From positions 223-64,222 of the forward strand of contig NZ_LMMU01000001.1 in NCBI RefSeq assembly GCF_001422375.1: a stretch of DNA of 64,000 nt. The letters are read 5' to 3'. The position numbers and the translations under genes are program-made. This document shows positions 28,167 through 37,558 of the stretch, piece by piece. Position 1 is the stretch's first letter. Each line of letters starts with the position of its first letter. Origin of the DNA: Methylobacterium sp. Leaf99. Its GTDB lineage: Bacteria > Pseudomonadota > Alphaproteobacteria > Rhizobiales > Beijerinckiaceae. Under the pieces are notes generated by a model. It saw only the letters and a list, made by a program, of their open reading frames with translations, ran no database searches and had not been told where the DNA came from.

Positions 28167-28463
28167 GGGGGTGGATTCTCCGACTCGATCTCGACGCATC
28201 CGGGTTGCGGCATCACTCACGATGGAGCCGCCACCGGTTCGTGGGCTCAACGGGCGAGTATCGTATTGGTTTCGAAGGCGGGATCGGGAAGCACCCCGTG
28301 GTCGCGATGATGGGCCGCGCGGCTCGGGGTTGCGCTGGCCGCGCGCCCATGCTGTCCCCTTAAGCCGACATGCGCGCGCGAAGTGCCCCGACCGGCGCGG
28401 ACAGCGCCCCCGATCTCGCGTCCGGCCCGGTTCAGCCCGTCCGTTGCGCAAGGAGCCCGACCC

Positions 28464-29603
28464 TTGGCGATCACCCGCGACGATGTCCTGAGAATTCTGT
28501 CGGCCGTCACCGTCGATGCCGGAGGCACCACCCTGCCGGCGTCCGGCCGCCTGTCGCAGGTGGTCGTCGATCCCACCGGCCGGGTGATGTTCTCGATCCT
28601 CATCGACCCAAGCGAAGCCGAGCGCTTCGAGCCGATACGCCGCCGGGCCGAGGGTGCGATCCTTGCCACTCCGGGTGTCTCGGGGGTGTTCGCAAGCCTG
28701 ACCTCCGAGCGCGGCCCGAACCACCCGGCGCAGGCTCCGACGCCGCCTCAGCCGCCCGCCCCGGGCCGGCCGGCGGCCCCACCGCCGCCGCGCACCGGCC
28801 CGGCCCTGCCGGGCGTTCGCCATATCGTCGCCGTGGCGTCGGGCAAGGGCGGGGTCGGAAAATCCACCACCGCCTGCAACCTCGCCCTGGCGCTCTCGGC
28901 GCAGGGCCTGAAGGTCGGGCTGCTCGACGCCGACATCTACGGACCGTCCGTGCCGAAGCTCTTCGGCCTGTCGGGCAAGCCCAAGGTCATCGAGGAACGT
29001 CTGCTCGCCCCCATGGAGGGCTACGGCATCAAGGTCATGTCCATCGGCTTCCTCATCGAACCCGAGACGGCGATGATCTGGCGCGGCCCCATGGTCCAGT
29101 CCGCCATCACCCAGATGCTGCGCGAGGTGGCTTGGGGTGAGCTCGACATCCTCGTGGTCGACATGCCGCCCGGCACCGGCGACGCCCAGCTCACCATGGC
29201 GCAGGCGACGCCGCTCTCCGGCGCCGTCATCGTCTCGACCCCGCAGGATCTCGCCCTCATCGATGCCCGGCGCGGCGTGACCATGTTCCGCAAGGTCTCG
29301 GTGCCGATCCTCGGCGTGATCGAGAACATGGCAACGTTCGTTTGCCCGAATTGCGGCCACGCCTCGCACATCTTCGGGCATGGCGGCGCCCGCGACGAGG
29401 CGACCCGCCTCGACGTGCCGTTCCTCGGCGAGGTGCCCTTGAACATGACCATCCGCGAGAGCTCGGATGCGGGCCGCCCGGTGGTGGCCGTCGATCCCGA
29501 TGGGCCGCACGCCAAGGTCTATCGGGATATCGCGGCCAAGCTCTGGGGGAACCTGACCGGCGGTCCGGCGCCTCGCGCGGCGCCGCGCATCGTCATCGAA
29601 TAG
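28464..29603 (+). CDS. apbC: Iron-sulfur cluster carrier protein ApbC/Mrp
   Basis: 379 aa from TTG 28464, which has AGGAG 8 bases upstream; the frame continues 5' but without a ribosome site. N-terminal DUF59-like domain (about 1-80), a Pro/Ala linker, then a Mrp/NBP35 P-loop ATPase: deviant Walker A GKGGVGKSTT, DADIYGPSVPKLFG, VDMPPGTGDAQLT, and the CPNC cluster-bridging pair (FVCPNCGH). It carries and transfers [4Fe-4S] clusters as a homodimer. Its stop overlaps the mobA start by one base. Confidence 0.95.
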   Translation: MAITRDDVLRILSAVTVDAGGTTLPASGRLSQVVVDPTGRVMFSILIDPSEAERFEPIRRRAEGAILATPGVSGVFASLTSERGPNHPAQAPTPPQPPAPGRPAAPPPPRTGPALPGVRHIVAVASGKGGVGKSTTACNLALALSAQGLKVGLLDADIYGPSVPKLFGLSGKPKVIEERLLAPMEGYGIKVMSIGFLIEPETAMIWRGPMVQSAITQMLREVAWGELDILVVDMPPGTGDAQLTMAQATPLSGAVIVSTPQDLALIDARRGVTMFRKVSVPILGVIENMATFVCPNCGHASHIFGHGGARDEATRLDVPFLGEVPLNMTIRESSDAGRPVVAVDPDGPHAKVYRDIAAKLWGNLTGGPAPRAAPRIVIE

Positions 29604-30250
29604 TGTCCGGGCCCGGCGAAGTTCTCGGTGTCGTCCTGGCCGGCGGCCTGTCGCGGCGCATGGGCGGGGGCGACAAGGCCCTGCGCACCCTCGACGGCCG
29701 AACCCTCCTCGATCGGGTGGTGGAGCGGTTCGCGCCCCAATGCGGCGCCGGGCTGATCCTCAACGCCAACGGCGACCCCGCCCGGTTTTCGGACTTTCCC
29801 GGCGCGATTGTGCCCGACGATGTCCCCGGCCATGCCGGACCCCTCGCCGGCATCCTGGCGGCCCTCGATCACGCCGCTCGTCAGCATCCGCACGTTCGCC
29901 ACATAGCGAGCGTCACCGGCGACGCGCCGTTCCTACCCGCCGATCTCGTCGCCCGCCTGTCGGGGGCGGTGGGCGACGCAGCCATCGCCATGGCGGCCTC
30001 CAACGGACGCGAGCACTTCACCGTGGCCCTGTGGTCCGTCGCCCTGCGCGCGGCGCTTTACGACGCCCTCGTGGTTCGCGAAGAGCGGCGGGTCGGCACC
30101 TTCCTGCGCACGCACGGCGCGGTCCGGGTGTCGTGGCCGTCAGAGCCCCTCGATCCGTTCTGGAACATCAACACGCCGGAGGATCTCGCCGGGGCCGAGG
30201 CTTGCCTATCGGACCCGCTCTCCCCTCACACGCGACGCCAGCGCGGATAG
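29603..30250 (+). CDS. mobA: Molybdenum cofactor guanylyltransferase
   Basis: 215 aa from a GTG at 29603 that overlaps the TAG of apbC (G shared), so translation is coupled. It links GMP to Mo-molybdopterin to give MGD/bis-MGD. The nucleotide-binding loop LAGGLSRRMGGGDKAL, PDDVPGHAGPLAGILA, SVTGDAPFLPADL and FWNINTPEDL motifs are all present. Its 3' end overlaps the convergent EamA gene by 25 bases. It works downstream of moaD at 5830. Confidence 0.93.
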   Translation: MSGPGEVLGVVLAGGLSRRMGGGDKALRTLDGRTLLDRVVERFAPQCGAGLILNANGDPARFSDFPGAIVPDDVPGHAGPLAGILAALDHAARQHPHVRHIASVTGDAPFLPADLVARLSGAVGDAAIAMAASNGREHFTVALWSVALRAALYDALVVREERRVGTFLRTHGAVRVSWPSEPLDPFWNINTPEDLAGAEACLSDPLSPHTRRQRG

Positions 30251-31107
30251 AGGACCCCGAGGGCGAGGCCCGCCATCACGAGGGAGGCCGCGCCGAGCTT
30301 CCAGGGCGGCAGGGGCTCGCCGAGCCAGACAGCTGAGGCGCCCATGCCGAAGACCGGGACGAGCAGGGCCATGGGCGTGACCAAGGCGGCGGGATGGCGC
30401 GCCAGGAGCCAGCCCCAGGCGGCGTAGCCGAACAGGGCATTGCCGACGGATTGCCACACGACGGCGGCCCAGGTGGCGGCATCGGCCCGCATCACCCCCT
30501 CGCGCATGGCGTCCCAGCCTTCCAGGGCGAGGGACAGGGCGAGCAGCGGCGGCGCCGAGAACAGGCTGCCCCAGATCACGTAGGCCAGCATGTCGCGCAC
30601 GCCGCTCGCGCGCGCGACCATGTTGCCGCCGGCCCAGCTCAGGCCGGCCAGGATCACGAGGCCGAGGCCGAGCGGCGTGGTGGCCGCATCGGTGTGGACG
30701 GCGATCACCAGGATGCCGGCGACGGCGAGCGCCATCGCGGCCCATTGGTAGCCTCGCACCCGCTCGCCGGTGAGCCAAATCGACAATCCGATGGTGAAGA
30801 ACACCTGAACCTGCACCACTAGGGAGGCGAGGCCCGGCGCGATGTCGCCGCGCAGGGCGACGAAGAGGAGGCCGAACTGACCGGCGCCGATGAGAAGGCC
30901 GTAGGCGGCGAGATTTTGCCACGAGGCTGCGGGCCGGGCCACGAGGAAGACGCCCGGTAGGGCGGCGAGGACGAAGCGCAGGCCCGCGAACAGCAGGGGT
31001 GGCAGGTGGTCGAGGCCCATGCGGATGACCACGAAGTTGGTGCCCCAGACCGCAACGACGGCGAACGCCAGGAACAGGTCGCGTGGGGGGAGCGTGGCGG
31101 CATTCAT
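30226..31107 (-). CDS. EamA/DMT-superfamily transporter
   Basis: 293 aa with ten hydrophobic segments in two EamA repeats (VVAVWGTNFVVIRMGLDHLP at the start; RFVLAALPGVFLVARP; LIGAGQFGLLFVALRG; FVGYAAWGWL-like repeat in the second half; GMGASAVWLGEPLPPWKLGA). Typical RhaT/YdcZ-type drug/metabolite exporter in the inner membrane. Substrate cannot be predicted; close relatives are amino acid or metabolite exporters. It overlaps mobA by 25 bases tail to tail. Confidence 0.9.
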   Translation of the reverse strand: MNAATLPPRDLFLAFAVVAVWGTNFVVIRMGLDHLPPLLFAGLRFVLAALPGVFLVARPAASWQNLAAYGLLIGAGQFGLLFVALRGDIAPGLASLVVQVQVFFTIGLSIWLTGERVRGYQWAAMALAVAGILVIAVHTDAATTPLGLGLVILAGLSWAGGNMVARASGVRDMLAYVIWGSLFSAPPLLALSLALEGWDAMREGVMRADAATWAAVVWQSVGNALFGYAAWGWLLARHPAALVTPMALLVPVFGMGASAVWLGEPLPPWKLGAASLVMAGLALGVLYPRWRRV

Positions 31108-31148
31108 GGGTCAACTCGCTGCCGGCATGCTCTCGCGCCCGAAACGAC

Positions 31149-31183
31149 GGAAGGGCCCGCACGCGTGACGCGCGGACCCTTCC
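31149..31183 (-). terminator. Terminator hairpin downstream of ppiB
   Basis: GGAAGGGcCCGC (31149-31160) pairs with GCGGaCCCTTCC (31172-31183), one C/A mismatch, 11-base loop. It starts 22 bases after the ppiB stop at 31205; the minus-strand exit is only moderately T-rich. Confidence 0.55.
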
Positions 31184-31204
31184 CCAACGGTCGTCGTCCG
31201 CCGT

Positions 31205-31663
31205 TCAGGCGGTGCCGACGGTCACCTTGACGATCTTGTCGGGCGAGCGCGGCGGCTCGCCCTTGTTGAGGGTGTCGACGATGTCCATGCCCTCCGTCAC
31301 CTTGCCCCAGACGGTGTACTGCTTGTCGAGGAAGCGCGCGTCGCCGAAGCAGATGAAGAACTGCGAGTTGGCCGAGTGCGGGAAGTTGGTGCGGGCCATG
31401 GAGCAGGTGCCGCGCACGTGCGGTTCGGCATTGAACTCGGCGTTGAGGTCGGGGAGGTCGGAGCCGCCCGAACCCGTGCCGGTGGGGTCGCCGGTCTGGG
31501 CCATGAAGCCGTCGATGACGCGGTGGAACGGCACGCCGTCGTAGAAGCCCTGCGCCGCCAAGGTCTTCAGGCGCTCGACATGGTTCGGGGCGAGATCGGG
31601 GCGGAGGCCGATCACGACGCGGCCCTTGGTGGTCTCGAGGGTGAGGGTCTCGGTGTCTGCCAT
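31205..31663 (-). CDS. ppiB: Peptidyl-prolyl cis-trans isomerase, cytoplasmic cyclophilin
   Basis: 152 aa from ATG 31663, no signal peptide. Cyclophilin fold with VPFHRVIDGFMAQTGDPTGT, ARTNFPHSANSQFFICFGD and FLDKQYTVWGKVTEGMDIV blocks; the catalytic Arg is in FHRV. It accelerates prolyl isomerisation in the cytoplasm. A second cyclophilin with a signal peptide lies at 32158-32715 on the same strand; the TolA-like gene is between them. The three plus coaD form one compact run. Confidence 0.94.
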   Translation of the reverse strand: MADTETLTLETTKGRVVIGLRPDLAPNHVERLKTLAAQGFYDGVPFHRVIDGFMAQTGDPTGTGSGGSDLPDLNAEFNAEPHVRGTCSMARTNFPHSANSQFFICFGDARFLDKQYTVWGKVTEGMDIVDTLNKGEPPRSPDKIVKVTVGTA

Positions 31664-31667
31664 GGCT

Positions 31668-32156
31668 CTAGATTCCTTGTCCTCTGGGTCCGTGATGGAT
31701 GAAGCGGAGCGCGACGGGGCGCCCCGCAATGGCCGCGCCCAGGGCGGCCGTGACCCGCGCGGGCGTGCAGCGCCGGATCGCCGAAACGGCGGCCTCCGCC
31801 AGCAGGGCACGCGCCCGCCCGTCGCCACCTTCCGTCGCGAAGGTGATGCGCGGGATTCCGATGACCGACCCGTCCCGCCGAAGGGCGAAGCGGGCGGTGA
31901 TTTCCGTGCGCTCGAAGCGGGCGAGGCCTTCCGGCACGATCCAGCATGCAGCGAGCGCAGGGTAAAGGGCCGTGAGGGTGTCGATGGGGCTGGCCGGCGC
32001 CTGCGCCATCCCGTTGGCCGGGGCCTGAACCCACTTGCGGAGTGCGAACGGCGGAGCGGGCGCTCCCACCGATGGCGCAGCCTCGATTCGCCCGCACGCG
32101 AGCAGCGGCGCCAGCACCAGGGCGGCGCGCGCCATGCTGGCGGCGGCGCCCATCAT
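31668..32156 (-). CDS. Exported TolA/TonB C-terminal-like protein
   Basis: 162 aa. The N-terminus is a signal peptide (MMGAAASMARAALVLAPLLA, possible cleavage near IEAAPS). The mature part contains CWIVPEG, then ITARFALRRDGSVIGIPRIT and a late Cys in AIRRCTPARV. This CW-x-x-P, strand, DG turn, strand, C-terminal-Cys pattern recalls the TolA/TonB C-terminal fold. No transmembrane anchor besides the signal. It is packed between two cyclophilin genes: gaps of 4 and 1 bases. Function is unknown. Confidence 0.6.
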   Translation of the reverse strand: MMGAAASMARAALVLAPLLACGRIEAAPSVGAPAPPFALRKWVQAPANGMAQAPASPIDTLTALYPALAACWIVPEGLARFERTEITARFALRRDGSVIGIPRITFATEGGDGRARALLAEAAVSAIRRCTPARVTAALGAAIAGRPVALRFIHHGPRGQGI

Positions 32157-32157
32157 G

Positions 32158-32715
32158 CTATTTCGCGCCTTGGGCCATCTGCATTTTCACGATTTTGTCG
32201 GGGTCCTGCACGGCGCCGCCGGCCGCACCGGGAGACGCTTTCTTGATCTTGTCCACGGCTTCCATGCCCGAGGAGACCAGGCCGACGACCGTGTACTGGC
32301 CGTTGAGGAACGGCGCGTCGCCGAGGCAGATGAAGAACTGCGAGTTCGCCGAGTTCGGCTCGGACGAGCGGGCCATGCCGAGGGTGCCACGCCGGAACGG
32401 CGTCTGCGAGAACTCGGCCGGGATGTTGGGCAGGCTGGAGCCACCGGTGCCGTTGCCCTTCGGGTCGCCGGTCTGGGCCATGAAGCCGTCCATGACGCGA
32501 TGGAACTTGAGGCCGTTGTAGAAGCCCTGCTTGATCAAGGTCTTGATCTGCGTGACGTGCTTCGGGGCGAGATCCGGGCGCAACTCGATGGTAACCCGGC
32601 CGTCCTTGGTGTCGAGGAACACGGTGTTCTCGTCCGCCGCCTGGGCGGCGGGCGTCAGGGCGATGAAGGCCGTTAGGCTGAGGAGGGCGAGGCGACGGTT
32701 GAGTCCGAACTGCAT
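32158..32715 (-). CDS. ppiA: Peptidyl-prolyl cis-trans isomerase, periplasmic cyclophilin
   Basis: 185 aa from ATG 32715. Signal peptide MQFGLNRRLALLSLTAFIAL with cleavage near AAQAAD sends it to the periplasm. Cyclophilin core: LKFHRVMDGFMAQTGDPKGN, ARSSEPNSANSQFFICLGD, FLNGQYTVVGLVSSGMEAV. It assists folding of exported proteins. It is followed after 1 base by the TolA-like gene and then by the cytoplasmic cyclophilin, and sits 40 bases downstream of coaD. Confidence 0.94.
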   Translation of the reverse strand: MQFGLNRRLALLSLTAFIALTPAAQAADENTVFLDTKDGRVTIELRPDLAPKHVTQIKTLIKQGFYNGLKFHRVMDGFMAQTGDPKGNGTGGSSLPNIPAEFSQTPFRRGTLGMARSSEPNSANSQFFICLGDAPFLNGQYTVVGLVSSGMEAVDKIKKASPGAAGGAVQDPDKIVKMQMAQGAK

Positions 32716-32755
32716 GGGTAGGCGGTCTCTCTCTTGGCGAACGGGGACGGCGCGC

Positions 32756-33256
32756 TCAGGCGCGGCTGAAGCGGGTGGACAGGCGCTCGGCCACCAGGGC
32801 CGGCACGAAGGGCGAGACGTCGCCACCCATGGCGGCGATCTGGCGGACCAAGGTCGCGGTGATGGGCCGGACTCCCGTAGAGGCCGGCAGAAACACCGTC
32901 TGGACCTCGGGCGCCATGGCGCCGTTCATGCCGGCGAGCTGCATTTCGTAGTCGAGGTCGGTGCCGTCGCGTAGGCCCCGGATGAACAGGGTGGCGCCGT
33001 GGCGCCGTGCGGCCGTGACGGCGAGATCGTCGAAGGCAACGATTTCCAGGCGTGCATCCTCAGCCTCGGCGAGGGGCGTGCAGGTGACGCGCAGGAGTTC
33101 GGCCCGCTCCCCTGCGGTGAACATCGGCGCTTTCCCCGGATGCACCCCAATGGCGATTACGAGGTGCTGCACGAGCCGGCACGCCTGACGAATCACGTCG
33201 AGGTGTCCGTTGGTGACCGGGTCGAAGGAGCCGGCGTAGAGCGCGGTGCGGATCAT
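32756..33256 (-). CDS. coaD: Phosphopantetheine adenylyltransferase
   Basis: 166 aa from ATG 33256 ([20 protein letters not shown]). It makes dephospho-CoA from 4'-phosphopantetheine and ATP. The nucleotidyl-transferase T/HxGH motif is seen as TNGHLD (His 18), with [19 protein letters not shown] and the C-terminal [20 protein letters not shown] blocks. Length matches the bacterial family. It is first in the coaD-ppiA-TolA-like-ppiB run. Confidence 0.96.
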   Translation of the reverse strand: MIRTALYAGSFDPVTNGHLDVIRQACRLVQHLVIAIGVHPGKAPMFTAGERAELLRVTCTPLAEAEDARLEIVAFDDLAVTAARRHGATLFIRGLRDGTDLDYEMQLAGMNGAMAPEVQTVFLPASTGVRPITATLVRQIAAMGGDVSPFVPALVAERLSTRFSRA

Positions 33257-33350
33257 CGCGGCCCGAGGTAGAGCATTTTTGGCACGAACGGAACCGGGGC
33301 CGGGTGGATGGCCCCGCCGGGGTCGATTCCCTTCTCCAGATCGAGCCAAC

Positions 33351-33383
33351 GAAAAAGGCGGCCGTCCCGGGGGACGACCGCCT
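33351..33383 (-). terminator. Rho-independent terminator of the outer membrane protein gene
   Basis: On the minus strand AGGCGGTCGTCC pairs with GGACGGCCGCCT (one mismatch) and is followed immediately by TTTTTCG (plus 33351-33383). It begins 41 bases past the stop of the OMP gene. Confidence 0.9.
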
Positions 33384-33424
33384 CGCTCAACCCGAATCGA
33401 CCGGGGAGATACGCGTACGAGATC

Positions 33425-34249
33425 CTAGTAGGAGCCGAACTTGTAGTTCACGCCGGCGCGAACAAGGCTGCCCTCGGTGGTGAAGCGGGAATTGTAGCCG
33501 ATGCCGGGGCCGCCCGTGGTGCCGACGAGCAGGTTCTTGGTGCCGAGGTCGTAGCGCAGGTATTCGGCCTTGATGGTGACGGCGCTGGAGCGGAAGAAGT
33601 TCAGGAACGACTCGGTGGGCAGGGCGTACTCGATGCCGCCGCCGTAGGCGTAGCCGGTCTCGATCTGCGAACGCGAACCGGCATAGGTCTGCGGGATACC
33701 GGTGGTGAAGCTGATGTTCTGGGACACGTCGCCGTAGGCGAAGCCGCCGGTGCCGTACACGAGGACGCGATCGAAGGCGTAGCCGATGCGGCCGCGCACG
33801 GTACCGAGGAAGCCGAGCTCCGAGCGGTAGGTGTTGGTCAGACGGTTCGGGTTGAACACCGGCAGGAAGATGTTGTCGACCTGGGTGCGCTGCAGGTCGG
33901 TGTACTGCGCATCGGCCTCGACGCCGACGACGATGCCGGAGCCCGGGGTGAACTGGAAGTTGTAGCCGACCTGGCCGCCGCCGGTGAAGCCTTCCTGAGA
34001 GAGACGGACATCACCGCGGCGCAGGCCGGCGTTGACGTTGTTCTGCAGGGCGCCGATGCCTGTGGTGCGCACCGTGTCGCGCTCGTTGAAGGCGTAACCG
34101 GCGTTGAAGCCCGCGTAGAAACCCGTCCAAGTGAAGACCGGAACCGGCACGAACACCGGGGGAGCGGCCCGGCGCGGCAGATCGGCGGCGGAGGCGGCGC
34201 CGGCGAGGAGCGCGGTGGCGGCACTGGCCAGGAGGAAGGTCTTCAGCAC
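33425..34249 (-). CDS. Outer membrane beta-barrel (porin-like) protein
   Basis: 274 aa from ATG 34249 with GAGG 9 bases upstream. Signal peptide MLKTFLLASAATALLAGAAS, cleavage before ADLPRRAAPPV. The mature protein is a small 8- to 10-strand barrel: FTWTGFYAGFNAGYAF, VGYNFQFTPGSGIVVGVEAD, GRIGYAFDRVLVYGTGGFAY, ending VRAGVNYKFGSY with a terminal Tyr. This family is abundant in Hyphomicrobiales outer membranes. The gene fragment at 1-240 is a paralogue. The 200-base upstream region is AT-rich and probably holds a long leader and promoter. Confidence 0.92.
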   Translation of the reverse strand: MLKTFLLASAATALLAGAASAADLPRRAAPPVFVPVPVFTWTGFYAGFNAGYAFNERDTVRTTGIGALQNNVNAGLRRGDVRLSQEGFTGGGQVGYNFQFTPGSGIVVGVEADAQYTDLQRTQVDNIFLPVFNPNRLTNTYRSELGFLGTVRGRIGYAFDRVLVYGTGGFAYGDVSQNISFTTGIPQTYAGSRSQIETGYAYGGGIEYALPTESFLNFFRSSAVTIKAEYLRYDLGTKNLLVGTTGGPGIGYNSRFTTEGSLVRAGVNYKFGSY

Positions 34250-34450
34250 GGGATGGGTCCTCGCAGTTCAAGTCTTGCGTTAGACCCTGGGGTATTACGG
34301 CTCCTGTCGGACCGCTATGACTTTACTGCAACAGGTCTTCACAACCAATCATCGGCGTTCTCGAAGACACTGCTACTACTCAGGAAGACTTTTAATCCGG
34401 CGCTCGCGTCTTCGTGATCGGCTCATGGGGAGACGCGAGCGGGGTCGGTC

Positions 34451-37192
34451 TTAAAGGGCTTCCTCGCCGATGACCTCGCCGGCACCTTCGCCGGATTCGT
34501 CCTCGCCCTCGATATGCTCCACCGAGACCACGCGCTCGGTCTTCTCGGTGTTGAACACCGTGACGCCCTGCGAGGCGCGTCCGACGATGCGAATGTCGTC
34601 CACGGGCACGCGGATGAGCTGGCCCGCATCCGTCACCAGCATGATCTGGTCGGAGGGCTGCACCGGGAAGGACGCCACCAGGGTGCCGTTTCGTGCGTTG
34701 ACCCGCATCGCGGTGATGCCTTTCCCACCGCGCCCGGACGTGCGGTACTCGTAGGACGAGCTGCGCTTGCCGAAGCCGCGCTCCGACAGGGTCAATACGA
34801 ATTGCTGCGCGGCCCCCATTTCGGCGTACCGCTCCTGCGAAAGCAGCGGCGCGTCGGTCGCCACCTCTTCGGAATCGGCATCGCCACCTTCCGTGTCGCC
34901 GATCACGGCCCGTTGCATCTTCAGGAACGCGCCGCGCTCCTCGGGCGTCGCGTCGAACGAGTTGAGGATCGTCATCGAGATGACGCGGTCGTCCTTGGCG
35001 AGGCTGATACCGCGCACGCCGGTGGAGTCACGGCCCTTGAACACGCGCACATCCTCGACGGGGAAGCGGATGCACTGCCCCTCCTTGGAGGTGAGGAGCA
35101 CGTTCTGATCGGCCCGGCAGATTTCCACGTGGACGATGTGGTCGCCCGCATCGAGCTTCATGGCGATCTTGCCGGCGCGGTTCACCTGGACGAAGTCCGA
35201 GAGCTTGTTGCGCCGGACCCCCCCGCTCGCCGTGGCGAACATCACGTCGAGGGTCTCCCAGGACGCCTCGTCCTCGGGCAGGGGCATGATGGTGGTGATG
35301 CGCTCGGTGCCGGCATCCATGGCGAGGATGTTGACCAGCGCCTTGCCGCGCGCGTTCGGAGCGGCCATGGGCAGGCGCCAGACCTTCTCCTTGTAGACCT
35401 GACCCTGGTTCGAGAAGAACAGGATCGGCGTATGGGTGTTGGCGACGAACAGGCGGGTGACGAAATCCTCGTCGCGGGTCGCCATGCCCGAGCGGCCCTT
35501 GCCGCCTCGGCGCTGGGCCCGGTAGGTCGAGAGCGGCACGCGCTTGACGTATCCGGCATGGGACACGGTCACCACCATGTCCTCGCGCTGGATCAGGTCC
35601 TCGTCCTCGACGTTGGAGTCCCAATCGAGGATCATCGTGCGGCGCGGCGTGGCGAAGGACTCGCGGACTTCCGCCAGTTCGTCCTTGACGATGCCCATGA
35701 TGCGCACGCGCGAACGCAGGATGTCGAGGTAATCGGCGATCTCGTCGGCGAGCTTCTGCAACTCGTCGCCGATCTCATCGCGGCCCAGCGCCGTGAGGCG
35801 CTGCAGGCGCAGATCGAGGATGGCGCGCGCCTGCACGTCCGAGAGGCGGTAGGTCTCATCGTCGTTGATGCGGTGGCGTGGGTCGTCCACCAGGGCGATG
35901 AGGGGCGCGATGTCCTTCGCCGGCCAGTCGCGACCCATCAGGGCCTCGCGGGCGGAGTTCGGATCGGGCGAGGTCCGGATGAGACGGATCACCTCGTCGA
36001 TGTTGGCCACCGCGATGGCGAGGCCGCACAGGACATGGGCGCGCTCGCGGGCCTTGTTGAGGAGGAACTTGGTCCGCCGAGAGACGACTTCCTCGCGAAA
36101 GTCGACGAAGGCCTGGAGCAGGTCCTTCAGGTTCATCAGTTCGGGGCGGCCGCCGTTGAGCGCCACCATGTTGCAGCCGAACGACGATTGCAGGGGCGTG
36201 AAGCGGTAGAGCTGGTTCAGCACCACATCGGCCATGGCATCGCGCTTGATCTCGACGACGATGCGCATGCCGTCGCGGTCGGATTCGTCGCGAAGATCGG
36301 AGATGCCCTCGACGCGCTTCTCCTTCACCAGCTCGGCGATCTTCTCCATGAGCGTCGCCTTGTTCACCTGATACGGAATCTCGGTGAAGATCAGGGCCTC
36401 GCGCTCCTTGCGCAGCTCCTCTACGTGGGATTTCGCCCGCATGATGATGGAGCCGCGCCCCGTGGCGTAGGCCTGGCGCGTGCCGGCCCGGCCCAGGATC
36501 GAGCCGCCCGTGGGAAAGTCGGGGCCGGGCACGATCTCGGTCAGCCCCTCGATGGACAGGCCGGGATCGTCGATGAGGGCGATGCAGGCGTCGATGAGCT
36601 CGCCGAGGTTGTGCGGCGGAATGTTGGTGGCCATGCCCACCGCGATGCCGCCGGCGCCGTTGGCCAGCAGATTCGGGAACCGGGCGGGCAGGACGGTCGG
36701 CTCTTCCCGCGACTCGTCGTAGTTCGGCTGGAAATCGACGGTGTTCTTGTCGATGTCGGCCAAGAGCGCGTTGGCCGGCTTGGCGAGGCGCGATTCGGTG
36801 TAGCGCATGGCCGCCGGCGGATCGCCGTCGACGGAGCCGAAATTGCCCTGCCCGTCGATGAGCATGAGCCGCATCGAGAAGTCCTGCGCCATGCGGACCA
36901 AGGCGTCGTAAATCGATTGGTCGCCGTGCGGATGGTAGAGACCGATGACGTCGCCGACGATGCGGGCCGACTTGACGTATTTGCGCTCGGGCAGATGCCC
37001 GCTCTCGTAGGCCGAGTACAGGATGCGCCGGTGCACCGGCTTGAGGCCGTCGCGGGCATCGGGCAGGGCCCGGCTCACGATTACGCTCATGGCGTAATCG
37101 AGATAGGAGCGACGCATCTCGTCGACGATGGAAACCGGCTTGATGTCGGAGGCGGGGGGCGCTCCGGCGCCGGGAATGTCGTTCTCTGCCAA
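34451..37192 (-). CDS. gyrA: DNA gyrase subunit A
   Basis: 913 aa, start taken as TTG 37192 giving [20 protein letters not shown]; the frame is open to 37297 without family sequence. It breaks and rejoins DNA in the GyrA2GyrB2 supercoiling enzyme. It has winged-helix region [15 protein letters not shown], the nucleophile Tyr 131 ([11 protein letters not shown]), and the C-terminal beta-pinwheel with the GyrA-box-like [11 protein letters not shown] at the expected place. In the quinolone pocket the residue equivalent to E. coli Ser83 is Gln ([10 protein letters not shown], Gln 92), while Asp87 is kept (Asp 96). The acidic C-terminal tail ends EEAL. Confidence 0.97.
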   Translation of the reverse strand: MAENDIPGAGAPPASDIKPVSIVDEMRRSYLDYAMSVIVSRALPDARDGLKPVHRRILYSAYESGHLPERKYVKSARIVGDVIGLYHPHGDQSIYDALVRMAQDFSMRLMLIDGQGNFGSVDGDPPAAMRYTESRLAKPANALLADIDKNTVDFQPNYDESREEPTVLPARFPNLLANGAGGIAVGMATNIPPHNLGELIDACIALIDDPGLSIEGLTEIVPGPDFPTGGSILGRAGTRQAYATGRGSIIMRAKSHVEELRKEREALIFTEIPYQVNKATLMEKIAELVKEKRVEGISDLRDESDRDGMRIVVEIKRDAMADVVLNQLYRFTPLQSSFGCNMVALNGGRPELMNLKDLLQAFVDFREEVVSRRTKFLLNKARERAHVLCGLAIAVANIDEVIRLIRTSPDPNSAREALMGRDWPAKDIAPLIALVDDPRHRINDDETYRLSDVQARAILDLRLQRLTALGRDEIGDELQKLADEIADYLDILRSRVRIMGIVKDELAEVRESFATPRRTMILDWDSNVEDEDLIQREDMVVTVSHAGYVKRVPLSTYRAQRRGGKGRSGMATRDEDFVTRLFVANTHTPILFFSNQGQVYKEKVWRLPMAAPNARGKALVNILAMDAGTERITTIMPLPEDEASWETLDVMFATASGGVRRNKLSDFVQVNRAGKIAMKLDAGDHIVHVEICRADQNVLLTSKEGQCIRFPVEDVRVFKGRDSTGVRGISLAKDDRVISMTILNSFDATPEERGAFLKMQRAVIGDTEGGDADSEEVATDAPLLSQERYAEMGAAQQFVLTLSERGFGKRSSSYEYRTSGRGGKGITAMRVNARNGTLVASFPVQPSDQIMLVTDAGQLIRVPVDDIRIVGRASQGVTVFNTEKTERVVSVEHIEGEDESGEGAGEVIGEEAL

Positions 37193-37558
37193 GGTTCTGG
37201 ATCTCTGCCTGGTGGGCGCCCGAAGCGCGGGGCGTCGGACGACGACGGCTCCTCGCGGGGTGTTTGATTCTGCGGGGGCAATCGCCCTGGTTCGCACGGG
37301 CGAACCGGGCCGCGCCTGCCCCTATCGCTTCCTATAAACGATTAGGAAGCGACCCGCCACAGATCGCCGCATCCCGCCGCGGGAAAGCCATGGATCGGCA
37401 ACGGCTTGTACCGGACGCACCGGAATTCGTGCGCGTCACCCGCGTTTCGCCCGAGCCCGTACCGTCCCACTCTGCCGGTGCTCGTTGGAACGGGCGACGC
37501 TTCGGAGGAATCGAGAAGGGCGCGACACCCTTCGGTGCCGCGCCCTACCCTGTGAAAG
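37193..37558. other. Intergenic region: gyrA leader and ssb 3' flank
   Basis: 366 bases between ssb (stop at 37559) and gyrA. The part next to ssb holds the terminator hairpin at 37517-37546. The rest, including bases near the start of gyrA, contains no second gene I can support; promoter elements for gyrA must lie here but were not resolved. Confidence 0.45.
37517..37546 (-). terminator. Terminator hairpin downstream of ssb
   Basis: GGGCGCG-CACC (37518-37529) pairs with GGTG-CGCGCCC (37534-37545) through a CTTC loop and one internal mismatch. It starts 13 bases past the ssb stop; the exit is TTCTCG, only weakly T-rich. Confidence 0.65.

Noticed and set aside
34514..37267. 917-codon plus-strand open frame opposite gyrA
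   Set aside because: Antisense shadow of gyrA caused by GC bias in the third codon position; the gyrA frame matches the family throughout.
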